Source: Nonomuraea helvata (lineage in GTDB: Bacteria > Actinomycetota > Actinomycetes > Streptosporangiales > Streptosporangiaceae). From it: DNA of 64,000 bases. The notes beneath the pieces are model-generated. The model searched no databases. It was given only the letters and a program-made list of their open reading frames with translations, and had not been told where the DNA came from. The stretch spans positions 2,604,001-2,668,000 of the forward strand of contig NZ_BAAAXV010000001.1 of the NCBI RefSeq assembly GCF_039535785.1, given 5' to 3'. Within the stretch, counting starts at the first letter, position 1. Every line of letters begins with the position of its first letter. Shown in pieces: positions 38,799 to 47,112 of this stretch. The translations under genes and the position numbers were made by a program.

Positions 38799-40198
38799 GA
38801 ATCGAACCCCAGGCCCATGCGGTCGAGCGTGCGCAGCCACAGGTTGCGCTTGCCCTGGTGCTGGTCGGCCTGCGCGATCGACCACCGGGTGACCTGGATC
38901 ACCCCGGACCGCACCGGCTCCGGCGGGAACGGCACCGGCTTCTCCTTGACCATCCGCAGCTCCGTCCGCTCGGTCCGCTCGCCCGACAGCAGGTCGAGCA
39001 TGACGTTCGCCCCGAACCGGGTGGCACCCACGCCCATCCCGGTGTAGCCGGTCGCGTAGGCCAGCCGCCCGCCGTGCGCCTGCCCGTAGAAGGCGCTGAA
39101 CCGGCTGCAGGTGTCGATCACCCCGCCCCACCTGTGCGTGAACCGCACCTCCGTGAGCTGCGGGAACGTGTCGTAGAAGTGCTCGGCGAGCTTGGCGAAG
39201 GTCTCGTCGCGCTGCTCGTACTCGGGCCTGACCAGGCCGCCGTTGTAGTAGACGGCGTCGTAGCCGCCCCACAGGATCCGGTTGTCGTCGGTCAGCCGGT
39301 AGTAGTGGAACTGGTTCCCGGAGTCGCCCACGCCCTGGCGGTTGCGCCAGCCCACTTCGGCTAGCTGCGCGCCGGACAGCGGCTCGGTCATCAGCGCGTA
39401 GTCGTACACGGGGACCACGAAGTGCTTGAGCCGCCGCAGCAGCGGCGGGAACACCCCGGTGCCCAGCGCCACCTGGCGGGCGCCGACCTCGCCCTGCGGG
39501 GTACGCAGCGTGATGGTCGTGCCGTCGTCGCGCAGCGAGCGGACGGGGCTGCGCTCGTAGACCCGCACGCCGAGGCTCAGGCACGCGTCCCGCAGCCCCC
39601 AGGCCAGTCGCGCCGGGTCGAGCATGGCGCAGCCGCTGCGGTCCCAGAGGCCGCCCAGGAAGGTGGGCGAGTTCACCTCGGCCCGCACCTGGTCCTGGTC
39701 GAGCGGCAGGTAGTCGAGCCCGTGCTCCGAGATCAGGTCCAGGTGCTCGTGGAGGCTCTCGAGCTGCCACGGCTCGGTGGCCACGTGCAGCTCCCCCGTG
39801 CGCTCGAACGAGCAGTCGACGCCGTAGCGCTCCAGCGTCCGCTCGATCTCGTCGAGGTTGGCCACCCCCATGCGCTCGAGGCGGTCGATCTCGTCCGGCC
39901 ACCGCTCCAGGCCGTTGGCCAGGCCGTGGGTGAGGGTCGCCATGCAGAACCCGCCGTTGCGGCCGGTGGCCGCCCAGCCGATCCTGCGCCCTTCCAGCAG
40001 GACGACGTCAAGAGAGGGGTCTCGTTCCTTGGCCATCAGGGCGGTCCACAGCCCTGAGAAGCCTCCGCCGACGACGACCAGGTCGGCGCTCGTGTTCTCG
40101 TCGAGCCGCGGTCGCGGCTCGGGTCTGGCCGGGCTGTCCAGCCAGTACGGCTTGCGCTCCGCATCAGCAAGCGCCTTCAGCGGATCCACAAATCCCAC
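38795..40198 (-). CDS. puuB: FAD-dependent oxidase, gamma-glutamylputrescine oxidase (PuuB)-like
   Basis: 467 residues, GTG start. The dinucleotide fold is VVVGGGFSGLWTALMAKE near 41-58, followed by GWAATGRNGGF, both typical of the DAO/PuuB group. The C-terminal HRWGGVIDTCSRFSAFYG and YATGYTGMGVGATRF complete the flavin site. It would oxidise putrescine or its gamma-glutamyl derivative to an aldehyde and H2O2, supplying the dehydrogenase at the head of the operon. No glutamylputrescine synthetase is in the window. Confidence 0.82.
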   Translation of the reverse strand: MGFVDPLKALADAERKPYWLDSPARPEPRPRLDENTSADLVVVGGGFSGLWTALMAKERDPSLDVVLLEGRRIGWAATGRNGGFCMATLTHGLANGLERWPDEIDRLERMGVANLDEIERTLERYGVDCSFERTGELHVATEPWQLESLHEHLDLISEHGLDYLPLDQDQVRAEVNSPTFLGGLWDRSGCAMLDPARLAWGLRDACLSLGVRVYERSPVRSLRDDGTTITLRTPQGEVGARQVALGTGVFPPLLRRLKHFVVPVYDYALMTEPLSGAQLAEVGWRNRQGVGDSGNQFHYYRLTDDNRILWGGYDAVYYNGGLVRPEYEQRDETFAKLAEHFYDTFPQLTEVRFTHRWGGVIDTCSRFSAFYGQAHGGRLAYATGYTGMGVGATRFGANVMLDLLSGERTERTELRMVKEKPVPFPPEPVRSGVIQVTRWSIAQADQHQGKRNLWLRTLDRMGLGFDS

Positions 40199-40226
40199 TT
40201 CCCTACGAAGTACGTGGAGTTTTTAT

Positions 40227-41018
40227 TTAGGTACGGCGCCGCGCCGCCACCGCGTTACCGATCGCGATCAGCACCCCGATGCCGAAGATCAGCGTACCCA
40301 TGACGTTGACCTGCGGTGGGATACCTGTCTTAACCGCACCCACGATCCACAGCGGGAAGGTGACGGTCGAGCCGTTGACGAAGCTGGTGACCACGTAGTC
40401 GTCGATGGACAGCGCGAACGACAGCATCGCCCCGGCCATCACGCCCGGCAGGATCGACGGCAGCGTCACCTGCCTGAACGTCCCCCACGCCGTCGCCCCC
40501 AGGTCCCTGGCCGCCTCCTCCAGCGACGGGTCGAGCGTGACGATCCGCGCCCGTACCGTCACCACCACGAAGGACACCGAGAACAGCACGTGGGCGACGA
40601 TGATCGTGTTGGCGTCGCGCGGCACGTTCCCCGAGACGAACAGCGACAGCAGTGACGCGCCCATGACCAGCTCGGGCGTGGAGATGGCGGCGAAGACCAG
40701 GAAGTTCGTCAGCCCCTTGCCGCGGAAGCGGTGCCGCCCGAGCGCCAGCCCCAGCATGGTGCCGATGACGACCGTGATGACGGTGCTGACCGCGGCGATC
40801 ACCAGCGAGTTGCGCAGCGCCACGGTCAGGTCGGAGATGTCGAACAGCTCGGCGTACCAGCGGAGCGTGAAGCCCTGCCAGGAGGTGTTCGACTTGCTCT
40901 TCTTGTCGTTGAAGCCGAAGAGGATCATCACGGCGATCGGCGACGACAGCCAGACGATGATGATCCAGGTGTAGATGTGGAGGAGACGGTCTCCCAGCCG
41001 CGTGCCCCGCGTGCTCAT
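40227..41018 (-). CDS. potC: Polyamine ABC transporter permease PotC
   Basis: 263 residues from ATG 41018, with GGAG upstream; a longer in-frame start at 41132 would translate the repeat element and is rejected. Six helices; the EAA loop reads EAARDLGATAWGTFRQVTLPSILPGV. SIDDYVVTSFVNG and MSTRGTRLGDRLLHIYTW at the start are typical of PotC/YdcV. It pairs with PotB for spermidine/putrescine uptake. Confidence 0.88.
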   Translation of the reverse strand: MSTRGTRLGDRLLHIYTWIIIVWLSSPIAVMILFGFNDKKSKSNTSWQGFTLRWYAELFDISDLTVALRNSLVIAAVSTVITVVIGTMLGLALGRHRFRGKGLTNFLVFAAISTPELVMGASLLSLFVSGNVPRDANTIIVAHVLFSVSFVVVTVRARIVTLDPSLEEAARDLGATAWGTFRQVTLPSILPGVMAGAMLSFALSIDDYVVTSFVNGSTVTFPLWIVGAVKTGIPPQVNVMGTLIFGIGVLIAIGNAVAARRRT

Positions 41019-41021
41019 TGG

Positions 41022-41131
41022 TCGCTCACCGCTCCTCATTCGCTTCGCGGAGTGCCTCCGGCCCTCCACTCCGCTTCGCGACGCACTCTGTCCACCTGCT
41101 CGCTCCGCTCGCTGGGCGTCGGGTTCGCTCA
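41022..41131. repeat. Repeat element between potB and potC, flanked by TCGCTCA
   Basis: The 110-nt gap is filled by sequence rich in CGCTCCGCTCGCT, CCGCTTCGCG and TTCGCTTCGCGGAG. The 7-nt direct repeat TCGCTCA occurs at both ends (41022-41028 and 41125-41131). The rest of the operon has gaps under 30 nt, so this looks like an insertion into an originally tight potB-potC junction. Its AGCGnAGCGAG core resembles the inserts in erm and potA. Confidence 0.6.
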
Positions 41132-41980
41132 TCGGGCCGCCGCCTCGAGGACGTTCTCGGTCCCGAGCGCCCTGGCGTAGATGAAGATGCCCACCAGCAG
41201 CACCGCCATCAGCGTGAACGACAGCGCCGAGGCGGTCGGGTAGTTCAGGTTGGTCAGGTACTCGGTCTGGATGATGTTGCCGATCATCGTGTTGGCCGTG
41301 CCGCCGAGGATCTGCGCGTTGATCGGGTCGGCCGTGGCGGGCACGAACGTCATCAGCACCCCGGCGAACACCCCCGGCAGCGACAGCGGCAGCACCACCC
41401 GGCGGAAGGCCGCCGTCCGCGTCGCGTACAGGTCCTGGGCCGCCTCGATCACCCGCGGGTCCACCCGCTCCAGCGCCACGTAGATCGGCAGGATCATGAA
41501 CGGCAGGAAGTTGTACGTCAGACCGCCCACCACGGCGAACGTCGTGGCCAGCACGTGGAAGTCCTCAGGCAGCAGCCCCCAGCCCTTCAGCGTGCCGAAC
41601 AGGATGCCGTTGTCCGACAGCAGGAAGTTCCAGGAGATCGTCCGCAGCACGAACGACACGAAGAACGGCAGCAGCAGCAGGAACAGGTACACGGACTTGC
41701 GCGTGCCGCCCTTGAACGCGATCCAGTACGCCACCGGATAGCCGATCACCAGCATGGCCACCGTGGCGAGCCCGCCGTAGAGCAGCGAGCGCAGCAGCTG
41801 GGTGCTGTACCTGCCGAGCGCGTCGCTGTAGTTGGAGAAGCTGAACGTCATCGCGAAGCCGTCGATGGCGTTGCCGGTCTGCAGGGAGACCGACGCCATC
41901 GCGGCCATCGGAACGACCAGGAAGATCCCCAGCCACATCCAGCTCGGCAGCGCCAGCAGGTAGGGGGTGAGCCGCCTCAT
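41129..41980 (-). CDS. potB: Polyamine ABC transporter permease PotB
   Basis: 283 residues, six helices. The EAA loop is EAAQDLYATRTAAFRRVVLPLSLPGVF. PSWMWLGIFLVVPMAAM in TM1 and NFLPFMILPIYVALERVDP are typical of PotB/PotH. Start 3 nt after the potD stop; the potC start lies 110 nt further on, beyond the repeat. Confidence 0.88.
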   Translation of the reverse strand: MRRLTPYLLALPSWMWLGIFLVVPMAAMASVSLQTGNAIDGFAMTFSFSNYSDALGRYSTQLLRSLLYGGLATVAMLVIGYPVAYWIAFKGGTRKSVYLFLLLLPFFVSFVLRTISWNFLLSDNGILFGTLKGWGLLPEDFHVLATTFAVVGGLTYNFLPFMILPIYVALERVDPRVIEAAQDLYATRTAAFRRVVLPLSLPGVFAGVLMTFVPATADPINAQILGGTANTMIGNIIQTEYLTNLNYPTASALSFTLMAVLLVGIFIYARALGTENVLEAAAR

Positions 41981-41983
41981 CTG

Positions 41984-43183
41984 CTAGGCCTGGGTGATGG
42001 ACTGGAAGATCGGGTTGAAGACCTGCTCCTGCTGGGTGGTCAGCGGGGTGTAGCTGCGCAGCTTGGCGTAGTCGGCCTCGGAGGGGAACATGAGCGGGCT
42101 GTCGACCATGTCCTCGAGTGCCTTCTTGTCCTTGCCCTTGGCCGTCTTGGCCTTCTCCCTCAGCAGGTCCTGCACGGCCGGGACCGGCGTGACGTACTGG
42201 ATGAACTCGTCGAGCTCGGCGGCCACGACCGGCTGGTAGAGATAGTCCATGAGCATGAGGGCGTCCACCGGGTTGGCCGCGCCCTTGGGGATGAGCATGT
42301 TGTCGGTCCAGATCGTGCCGCCCTCCTCGGGCACCACGAACTTGACGGGCTCGCCGGCGAGCTGGCGCTGGAAGACGTCGCCCGACCAGGCCATGGAGAG
42401 CCAGACGTCGCCCTTGGCCACGGCGTCGATGTAGCTCTGGTCGTAATATTTCCGGACAATTCCGTCGTCGCGCTGCGCCTTGAGCTTCTCCCCGGCCTTC
42501 TTCCAGTCGGCCTCGGTCGACTTCTCGGGGTCGATGCCCAGCGCGAACATCGCGAAGTTGCCGATCTCCTGCGCGTCGCCCATCATGCCGACGCGCCCCT
42601 TGTACTTGGGATCGAACAGCGCCTCGATGCTGGTGATGTCATCGTCGACGTACTTGGTGTTGTACGCGATCCCGGTCACGCCGGACGTGTACGGCACCGT
42701 GTACTTGTTACCCGGGTCGTAGGCCCGCTCCTTGTACTTCTGACCGGCGTTGGCCTCGAAGTTCGGCAGCTGGGCGTGGTCGAGCGGCGTCGCGTAGCCC
42801 AGGTCGATCATGTGCTGGAGCTGGACGCCGTTGGTCATGACGACGATGTCGTAGCCCAGGGGCTGCCCGGCGCGGAGCACGGGGTCGGCCTTGCCGAAGA
42901 ACTCGGCGTTCTCCTGGATGACCTCTTTGTACTCGTACGAGATGCCGGTGGCCTGCTGGAACTTCTTCAGCGGGGCCTGGTCCTCCGGCATGTACTCGGG
43001 CCAGTTGGCGAAGACGACCTTGCCGTGCTTGGTCTGCTTCGCCCAGTAGTCCTTGACCGCGTCGGCCTTCGGGGGCGCGGCCTTCTGTCCTTGGACACCG
43101 CAGGCGGCCAGAGCCAGCCCGGCGGCGGAGAACCCGGTGACTCGGAAGAAGTCACGACGAGAGCGGGGCATGGGGTGGTTCAT
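41984..43183 (-). CDS. potD: Spermidine/putrescine-binding lipoprotein PotD
   Basis: 399 residues. A twin-arginine motif (SRRDFFR) precedes a lipobox (LALAACG), so it is a Tat-exported lipoprotein. The mature part has VVFANWPEYMPEDQ, NAEFFGKADPVLRAGQPLGYDIVV and the ligand-loop WSGDVFQRQLAGEP, matching PotD/PotF. It captures polyamines outside the membrane for PotBC. It lies between potA (9-nt gap) and potB. Confidence 0.88.
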   Translation of the reverse strand: MNHPMPRSRRDFFRVTGFSAAGLALAACGVQGQKAAPPKADAVKDYWAKQTKHGKVVFANWPEYMPEDQAPLKKFQQATGISYEYKEVIQENAEFFGKADPVLRAGQPLGYDIVVMTNGVQLQHMIDLGYATPLDHAQLPNFEANAGQKYKERAYDPGNKYTVPYTSGVTGIAYNTKYVDDDITSIEALFDPKYKGRVGMMGDAQEIGNFAMFALGIDPEKSTEADWKKAGEKLKAQRDDGIVRKYYDQSYIDAVAKGDVWLSMAWSGDVFQRQLAGEPVKFVVPEEGGTIWTDNMLIPKGAANPVDALMLMDYLYQPVVAAELDEFIQYVTPVPAVQDLLREKAKTAKGKDKKALEDMVDSPLMFPSEADYAKLRSYTPLTTQQEQVFNPIFQSITQA

Positions 43184-43192
43184 GAGGTGCTA

Positions 43193-44338
43193 TCAACTTC
43201 CAATCACATACGAGTGCTGCGCCTGCCACGACAGCCACACGGAGTCGCCCCGCTCCGCGGTGGCCGTGGCGTCAAGCGCGTTCTGCTGAAACACCGTGAT
43301 GATCGTTCCGCCGCGAGCGGCGGAACGATCATCACCAAGGTGGCGTGCTTGATTGGCGCCCTCGCTACGCTCGGTCGCGCTGGCCCCGTCAGCGAGACTC
43401 ACGGCGTAGCTGTTGTACGTCCCCAGGTAGACGACCTCGGCGACGGTCCCACGCACGGCGCTCAGGCCCTCGGCGGGCTCCTCCGTGCCGATGGTGATCT
43501 TCTCCGGCCGCACGGTCACCGTCACGTCGCCGTCGCCCCCCGGCACCAGCACCCGGCCACCGCCGATCTTCAGCACCCCGCCGTTCGCGGTGCCCGTGAG
43601 CAGGTTGGAGGTGCCGATGAAGCCGGCCACGAACGCGGTCGCGGGCCGCTCGTAGATCTCGCGCGGCCCGGCCAGCTGCTCGACCAGGCCGTCGTTCATG
43701 ACCGCGATCCGGTCGCTCATGGTCAGCGCCTCGTTCTGGTCGTGCGTCACGTACACGAACGTGATGCCGACCTCGCGCTGGATGCGCTTGAGCTCGATCT
43801 GCATGGCCTGGCGGAGCTTGAGGTCGAGCGCGCCGAGCGGCTCGTCGAGCAGGAGCGCCCGCGGCCGGTTGACCAGCGCGCGGGCCAGCGCCACGCGCTG
43901 CTGCTGGCCGCCCGACATCTCGCGCGGCCTGCGCTTCTCCCTGCCGGTGAGATCGACGATCTCCAGCATCTCGCCGACCCGCCGCCGGATCTCCTCCTGC
44001 GGCGTCTTGCGCTGCTTCAGCCCGAACGCCACGTTGTCCCAGACGCTCATGTGCGGGAACAGCGCGTAGGACTGGAAGACCATGTTGACGTCGCGCTTGT
44101 TGGGCGGGACGTTCGTGACGTCCTTGCCGTGCAGCCGCACCAGGCCCTTCGAGGGCGGCTCGAACCCGGCGATCATCCTCATCGTCGTGGTCTTGCCGCA
44201 CCCGGACGGGCCGAGGAGGGAGAAGAACTCCCCCTCGGCGATGCCCAGCGTGACGCCCTTGACCGCCTGGACGACCTCGCCATGCGAGAGGTATTCCTTG
44301 ACGACGTCCTCAAGCTCTATCGCATTAAGCTCAGCCAT
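43193..44338 (-). CDS. potA: Polyamine ABC transporter ATPase PotA, with a 26-residue repeat-encoded insert
   Basis: 381 residues. Walker [10 protein letters not shown] (43-51), Q-loop [11 protein letters not shown], signature [15 protein letters not shown], Walker [13 protein letters not shown]. The C-terminal TOBE domain reads [13 protein letters not shown], is then interrupted by residues 319-344, and resumes at [15 protein letters not shown]. Relatives pass directly from ADG to (T/E)xxVFQQN. The inserted codons come from a palindromic element. The core ATPase motifs are intact, so the protein may still work. Second gene of the operon, 14 nt after the dehydrogenase. Confidence 0.9.
   Translation of the reverse strand: MAELNAIELEDVVKEYLSHGEVVQAVKGVTLGIAEGEFFSLLGPSGCGKTTTMRMIAGFEPPSKGLVRLHGKDVTNVPPNKRDVNMVFQSYALFPHMSVWDNVAFGLKQRKTPQEEIRRRVGEMLEIVDLTGREKRRPREMSGGQQQRVALARALVNRPRALLLDEPLGALDLKLRQAMQIELKRIQREVGITFVYVTHDQNEALTMSDRIAVMNDGLVEQLAGPREIYERPATAFVAGFIGTSNLLTGTANGGVLKIGGGRVLVPGGDGDVTVTVRPEKITIGTEEPAEGLSAVRGTVAEVVYLGTYNSYAVSLADGASATERSEGANQARHLGDDRSAARGGTIITVFQQNALDATATAERGDSVWLSWQAQHSYVIGS
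43296..43384. repeat. Palindromic element inserted in frame in potA
   Basis: A near-perfect 40-nt palindrome: two 19-nt arms (43296-43314 and 43317-43335, outer end GTGATGATC) separated by GA. Going on to 43384 is a tail with GCGACCGAGCGTAGCGAGG on the minus strand. 78 nt (43307-43384) appear to be extra compared with PotA relatives, a multiple of three with no stop in the used frame. Confidence 0.8.
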
Positions 44339-44352
44339 CCCAGGTACTGTCC

Positions 44353-45786
44353 CTATTCGCCGATGTAGTGCATGACGTGCTTGACCCGGGTGTAGTCGTG
44401 CAGGCCGAACACCGACAGGTCCTTGCCGTACCCGGAGTGCTTGAAGCCGCCGTGCGGCATCTCCGAGACGAACGGGATGTGCGTGTTGACCCAGACCACG
44501 CCGAAGTCGAGGCGGTTGGACATCCGCATGGCGCGGCCGTGGTCGGAGGTCCAGACCGAGCCGCTCAGGCCGTACCTGACGTCATTGGCCTTGGCCAGCG
44601 CGTCGGCCTCGTCGGTGAACGTCTGGACGGTGATCACGGGGCCGAAGACCTCGTTCTGCACCATCTCGTCGTCCTGCTTGAGACCGTCGACGATCGTCGG
44701 CGCGAAGAAGTAGCCCTTCTCGCCGACGCGGTGACCGCCGGTGAGGACCTTGGCGTGTGCCGGGACCCGGTCGATGAAGCCCTGGACCCTGGTGAGCTGG
44801 TTCTCGTTGTTGAGCGGTCCGTAGAGCGCGTCCTCGTTGTCCAGGCCGCCCGTCACGGTGCCGGCGGCGGCCTCGGTCAGCGCGGCCACGAACTCGTCGT
44901 GCACGCTCTCCTGCACCAGCACCCGGCAGGCGGCGGTGCAGTCCTGGCCGGCGTTGTAGAGGCCCGCGACGGCGATGTCCGCGGCCGCCTTGCCCAGGTC
45001 CTTGACGTCCTCGAACACCACGACCGGGGCCTTGCCGCCGAGCTCCAGGTGTACGCGCTTGAGGTCGTCGGCGGCGCTCTTGGCGACCGACATGCCCGCG
45101 CCGACCGAACCGGTGATCGCGACCATGGAGGCCGTCGGGTGGCCGACGACGAGCGCGCCGGTCTCGCGGTCGCCGGTGACGACGTTGAAGACGCCGGCGG
45201 GCAGCACGTCGCCGAGGATCTCGGCCAGCTTGAGCGTGGAGGCCGGGGTGGTGTCGGACGGCTTGAGCACGACCGTGTTGCCGGCCGCGAGCGCGGGGGC
45301 GATCTTCCAGACCGCCATCATCATCGGGTAGTTCCACGGCGTGACCTGGCCGATCACGCCGATCGGCTCGTGCCTGATGACGCTGGTGTGGTCGGCGAGG
45401 AACTCGCCGGCCGTGGGGCCCTCCAGCGTGCGCGCCGCGCCCGCGAAGAACCTGAAGTGGTCTCCGGCGACCGGGGTCTCGTCCTCGGCCATGCGGGCGC
45501 GCGGCTTGCCGGTGTTGCGGCACTCCGCCTCGTTGATCTCGTCGGCCCGCGCGTCGATCGCGTCGGCGACCTTGAGCAGCAGGTTGGCCCGCTCACCCGG
45601 GGTGGTCCTGCCCCACGACTCGAAGGCGGCGGCCGCGGCGGCGAAGGCGGCGTCGACGTCCTCGGGGCCCGAGACGGGGGCCTGCAGGTAGGCCTCGCCC
45701 GTGCACGGATCGATGACGTCGGAGAATCGGCCGCTCTTCGCGTCCACGAACTCCCCGTTGATGAAGTTCTGGAGACGGGTGATCAA
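44353..45786 (-). CDS. Gamma-aminobutyraldehyde-type dehydrogenase (ALDH)
   Basis: 477 residues from TTG 45786, which has GAGGAGG at the right distance; the frame runs on to 46287 but that part is antisense to the Lrp gene. Catalytic Glu248 (LELGGKAP) and Cys283 (GQDCTAACR), NAD-binding [12 protein letters not shown] and [10 protein letters not shown]. The pattern fits PatD/YdcW-type 4-aminobutyraldehyde dehydrogenase, which makes GABA from putrescine-derived aldehyde. It heads the pot-puuB operon and is divergent from an Lrp/AsnC regulator. Confidence 0.85.
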   Translation of the reverse strand: MITRLQNFINGEFVDAKSGRFSDVIDPCTGEAYLQAPVSGPEDVDAAFAAAAAAFESWGRTTPGERANLLLKVADAIDARADEINEAECRNTGKPRARMAEDETPVAGDHFRFFAGAARTLEGPTAGEFLADHTSVIRHEPIGVIGQVTPWNYPMMMAVWKIAPALAAGNTVVLKPSDTTPASTLKLAEILGDVLPAGVFNVVTGDRETGALVVGHPTASMVAITGSVGAGMSVAKSAADDLKRVHLELGGKAPVVVFEDVKDLGKAAADIAVAGLYNAGQDCTAACRVLVQESVHDEFVAALTEAAAGTVTGGLDNEDALYGPLNNENQLTRVQGFIDRVPAHAKVLTGGHRVGEKGYFFAPTIVDGLKQDDEMVQNEVFGPVITVQTFTDEADALAKANDVRYGLSGSVWTSDHGRAMRMSNRLDFGVVWVNTHIPFVSEMPHGGFKHSGYGKDLSVFGLHDYTRVKHVMHYIGE

Positions 45787-45982
45787 GGTGCCCCTCCTCG
45801 TGGCTGAGATGCCGCGACTCTTACAGAGCACGTTGCATCTGAACAAGGGATTTCGTGGTGAAGATACCAAATTGCTACGAATTCGCTTGACAGGCCGCCA
45901 AGAACTGACAACATGTCGCACCGGGACGGCAACTCGGCGGGAACGTGCCCGTAACGCCGTACCGCTAGGAGGAGTGCTGTCG
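45787..45982. promoter_or_regulatory. Divergent promoter region of the polyamine operon and Lrp gene
   Basis: A 196-nt region. TTGACA (45887-45892) is a perfect -35 toward the Lrp gene; no equally good -10 follows at 17 nt (AACATG). The central part (about 45850-45890) is AT-rich and holds a CGAATTCG palindrome, a plausible Lrp-type site. AGGAGG at 45967-45972 serves the Lrp ATG. Confidence 0.45.
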
Positions 45983-46474
45983 ATGACGACGCCGCCGCGC
46001 GTACGCCGCACCAACCCCAATGCCGGACCGGTGGTACTCGACGATCTGTCCAAGCAGATCATCGAACAGCTCCAGCGGGACGGGCGCATGCCGTACGCGG
46101 CGATCGGGAAGGCGGTGGGCCTGTCCGAGGCCGCCGTGCGCCAGCGCGTCCAGCGACTGCACGACGCCGGCGTGATGCAGATCGTCGCGGTCACCGACCC
46201 GCTGACGCTGGGGTTCCCGCGGCAGGCGATGATCGGCATCAACATCGAGGGCGACCTGGAGGCGGTGGCCGACGAGCTGGCCGCCATCGAGGAGATCGAC
46301 TACGTGGTCCTCACAGCGGGCTCCTTCGACGTGATCGTCGAGGTCGTCTGCGAGGGCGACGGGCACCTACTGGAAATTCTTAGCAAAATTCGTGCCATCC
46401 CCGCCGTACGGGCCACGGAGTCGTTCGTCTACCTGAAGCTGCGCAAGCAGACCTACTCCTGGGGCACCCGCTAG
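45983..46474 (+). CDS. Lrp/AsnC-family regulator
   Basis: 163 residues from ATG 45983 behind AGGAGG. An N-terminal helix-turn-helix (AIGKAVGLSEAAVRQRVQRLHDAGVMQI) is followed by the ligand-binding RAM domain (VVLTAGSFDVIVEVVCEGDGHLLEIL, FVYLKLRKQ). The divergent position next to the putrescine operon makes it the likely local regulator, probably sensing a pathway intermediate. Confidence 0.9.
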   Translation: MTTPPRVRRTNPNAGPVVLDDLSKQIIEQLQRDGRMPYAAIGKAVGLSEAAVRQRVQRLHDAGVMQIVAVTDPLTLGFPRQAMIGINIEGDLEAVADELAAIEEIDYVVLTAGSFDVIVEVVCEGDGHLLEILSKIRAIPAVRATESFVYLKLRKQTYSWGTR

Positions 46475-47112
46475 ACCAGCCCCGCCTCGTGCGCCAGGAG
46501 CCCGGCCTGGGTGCGGTTGGCGCAGCCGAGCTTGTCCAGCATGCGTGACACGTAGCCCTTGATCGTGGCCTCGGCGAGGAAGAGCCGACCGGCGATCTGG
46601 GCGTTCGACAGTCCCTCGCCCAGCAGCTTCAGCACCTCCACCTCGCGCGGGGTCAGGTCGGCGAGGCGTTCCCTGGCGCCGCTGGAGTCCGACGAGGCGG
46701 CGACCAGCCGGCGCGCCGCGGCCGGTGAGAGCACCGTGTGCCCCTCGGAAGCCACCCGGACCAGCCCGATCAGATCCTCCGGCGGCGTCGATTTCACCAG
46801 GAACCCGGATGCGCCGGCGCGGAGCGCCCGCAGCACGTACTGGTCGGCGTCGAACGTGGTCAGCACCACGATCACCGGCGGATCGGCCTCCCCTGCCAGG
46901 TGCTCGATCGCGGTGATCCCGTCCATCCCCGGCATCCGCAGGTCCATGAGCACCACGCCGGGCCGGTGCCGGCGGATCTCGGCGATCCCCGCCGCGCCGT
47001 CGTGCGCCTCGGCCACCACCTCGACGTCGTCGGCCGTGTTCAGGATCGTGCGCAGGAACTTGCACACCATCGGCTCGTCGTCGACCACCACCACCCGGAT
47101 CACGCGCTTCAC
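46471..47112 (-). CDS. NarL/LuxR-family response regulator
   Basis: 213 residues, GTG start that overlaps the kinase stop (GTGA). Receiver domain with the acidic pocket VVVDDEP, phosphoacceptor Asp in VVLMDLRMPG and the Lys in GFLVKS. LuxR-type helix-turn-helix LTPREVEVLKLLGEGLSNAQIAGRL, though ATIKGYVSRMLDKLG replaces the usual TVKTHV. It pairs with the kinase upstream and probably controls the divergent YceI-ABC operon. Confidence 0.92.
   Translation of the reverse strand: MKRVIRVVVVDDEPMVCKFLRTILNTADDVEVVAEAHDGAAGIAEIRRHRPGVVLMDLRMPGMDGITAIEHLAGEADPPVIVVLTTFDADQYVLRALRAGASGFLVKSTPPEDLIGLVRVASEGHTVLSPAAARRLVAASSDSSGARERLADLTPREVEVLKLLGEGLSNAQIAGRLFLAEATIKGYVSRMLDKLGCANRTQAGLLAHEAGLV

Noticed and set aside
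41018..41132. potC beginning at ATG 41132.
   Set aside because: The extension translates repeat DNA (charged, non-membrane sequence) and ATG 41018 has a GGAG and a typical PotC start.
44353..46287. A longer dehydrogenase starting near 46287.
   Set aside because: The extra part is antisense to the Lrp/AsnC gene and has no family similarity; TTG 45786 has a good ribosome-binding site.
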